The notes under the pieces were generated by a model, which was not told the origin of the DNA, did not search any database, and worked only from the letters and a program-made list of their open reading frames with translations. 6,929 bases of DNA, from NCBI GenBank assembly GCA_024763115.1, contig JANTGB010000119.1, forward strand, positions 1 to 6,929, in the 5' to 3' direction. A program made the position numbers and the translations under genes. Positions 6,010 to 6,929 of this stretch are shown piece after piece (the first letter of the stretch is position 1; each line of letters begins with the position of its first letter). Source of the stretch: Desulfobulbaceae bacterium. GTDB lineage: Bacteria; Desulfobacterota; Desulfobulbia; Desulfobulbales; SURF-16.

Positions 6010-6709
6010 ACTAAAAATAAGCCTTATTGTTCTGCTCTTCTTTTTCAGTGGTGTCGCTCTGTCATCGGCTCAACAATCTGCTGTCTCACCACCGCTACTT
6101 CCTGATGACGGCCCCATGATTCAAGCTCCTCCTTTGCGGATGATTGCTCCCGGTATTTTTGAAATTGATGGCTGCCGAATTATTAAGAAAGAAAATCGAA
6201 TAGAATTTCCAGCTGAGATAAATATGGATAACGGATTACTGGAATATGTTCTGGTCGGTAATTCCGGCAAACTGCATGAGAGTCTGTTGCGTACCAGAGT
6301 TTCTCCTTATGCTATCCAGATATCTCTACTGCTGCTGGGCCTTGAAGGCACGCCTGAGCCCCTTGCCGAGCAGGGGCAGAACAGGATACCCGGTGGAGAT
6401 CGAGTCCAAATCAAGGTAAGCTGGAAAAATAAGGGACACCAACAAATTATACCTGTTGCACAATGGATCAGCAAAGGTGGCAAGGCAGTCCGGACAATAC
6501 CCTGGGTCTTTACCGGTTCAGTGATCATGGACGGTGTTTTCCTGGCCCAGGTTGAAAAATCTGTTATTGCTGTTTACCATGATCCCACAGCCCTTATTGA
6601 CCATCAGCTTGCCGAGGGCAGCAATGATGAAATCTGGCAGGTTAACAGTGCCACAGTACCGCCCAAGGGGACAAAAGTAAAAATTATTATCGAAAAATTA
6701 ACAAAATAA
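6002..6709 (+). CDS. Exported YdjY-domain protein
   Basis: 235 residues. A signal peptide (lysines at 3 and 5, hydrophobic 6-20) probably ends at SSA before Gln24; no lipobox cysteine is present. The YdjY signature is LLEYVLVGNSGKLHESLLRT (79-98), followed by a short helix and LLLLGLEG (109-116). Later elements are WVFTGS (168-173), a DPTAL turn (194-198) and IWQVN (211-215). YdjY proteins are small periplasmic or secreted proteins of unknown biochemical role. GGAGG at 5989-5993, 8 bases before the ATG, decides the start. The gene overlaps ino1 by 8 bases and the next gene starts 12 bases after its stop, so it is firmly inside the operon and probably translationally coupled. The partner may be the exported toroid protein next door. 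Confidence 0.82.
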   Translation: MNKLKISLIVLLFFFSGVALSSAQQSAVSPPLLPDDGPMIQAPPLRMIAPGIFEIDGCRIIKKENRIEFPAEINMDNGLLEYVLVGNSGKLHESLLRTRVSPYAIQISLLLLGLEGTPEPLAEQGQNRIPGGDRVQIKVSWKNKGHQQIIPVAQWISKGGKAVRTIPWVFTGSVIMDGVFLAQVEKSVIAVYHDPTALIDHQLAEGSNDEIWQVNSATVPPKGTKVKIIIEKLTK

Positions 6710-6721
6710 AGGGACAGCAAG

Positions 6722-6929
6722 ATGAATAAAAAATTTAAATACTTAATTCCGTTGGCTACCATAATGTTTTATACTTTTTTTATTTCAATGGGACAGGCCA
6801 ATGAGGTAAAAATCAACGAAAAAGATTCAACTCCTGACTATTCGCTGAAAAATGAAGTTCAGCATGCCATTGAAAGGGGGTTGAGCTGGCTGGGGAAAAA
6901 CCAGGCTCAGGGCGGTTACTGGTCTCAGC
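6722..6929 (+). CDS. Exported toroid protein with QW motif (prenyltransferase/squalene-cyclase repeat family), 3' partial
   Basis: The first 69 residues are visible; the gene runs off the window. A signal peptide (lysines 3-6, hydrophobic 8-23) with likely cleavage after GQA (residue 26) directs it out of the cytoplasm. After a charged linker, residues 52-67 read RGLSWLGKNQAQGGYW, a complete QW motif (basic residue, glycine, aromatic, three residues to Gln, then Gly-x-Trp), the hallmark of terpene-cyclase/prenyltransferase alpha-toroids. True hopene cyclases are cytoplasmic-side membrane enzymes without a cleaved signal, so this is more likely a member of the exported toroid group like the gene at 2-1744. 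Whether it keeps a DXDD catalytic motif cannot be seen. The Shine-Dalgarno AAAGGGA (6708-6714) sits 7 bases before the ATG. It is the last visible member of the idi-ino1 gene run. Confidence 0.78.
   Translation, partial: MNKKFKYLIPLATIMFYTFFISMGQANEVKINEKDSTPDYSLKNEVQHAIERGLSWLGKNQAQGGYWSQ

Overview
The window looks like a bacterial chromosome segment from a diderm (Gram-negative) organism. I infer this from three exported proteins with signal peptides, one carrying a secretin-type STN domain and a GspC-like PDZ domain, plus a surface-type PKD/FN3 protein. The style of the PKD/FN3 protein and the moderate GC of the genes fit the former deltaproteobacteria (Desulfobacterota or relatives). This taxonomic guess is an inference; no marker gene is present.

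Layout, all genes on the + strand. (1) 2-1744: C-terminal part of a large exported protein with an alpha/alpha-toroid of the prenyltransferase/squalene-cyclase repeat type, two PKD-like domains and an FN3-like domain. A strong intrinsic terminator (1791-1850) closes it. (2) 1910-2707: an exported STN-plus-PDZ protein, probably a secretion or pilus accessory factor. (3) 2708-3508: about 800 bases with no convincing gene. It begins with a 193-bp MITE-like palindromic element (2714-2906) containing a 114-bp core hairpin (2747-2860). An AT-rich stretch with further inverted repeats follows, including a perfect 15-bp palindrome at 3323-3357. (4) 3509-6929 and beyond: a tightly packed gene run. It encodes a VTT/DedA-type membrane protein, type 1 isopentenyl-diphosphate isomerase (idi), myo-inositol-1-phosphate synthase (ino1), an exported YdjY-domain protein, and the start of a second exported toroid protein with a textbook QW motif at the window end.

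How the genes may work together: idi balances the C5 isoprenoid precursors and ino1 makes inositol phosphate from glucose 6-phosphate. Both are cytoplasmic precursor enzymes. The VTT protein belongs to a family of membrane proteins, some of which move lipids across membranes. The YdjY and QW-toroid proteins are exported. The arrangement suggests an uncharacterised locus linking isoprenoid and inositol precursor supply to an extracytoplasmic toroid protein, perhaps for an envelope lipid or glycolipid. That linkage is inference from gene order. The individual enzyme calls for idi and ino1 are secure from motifs.
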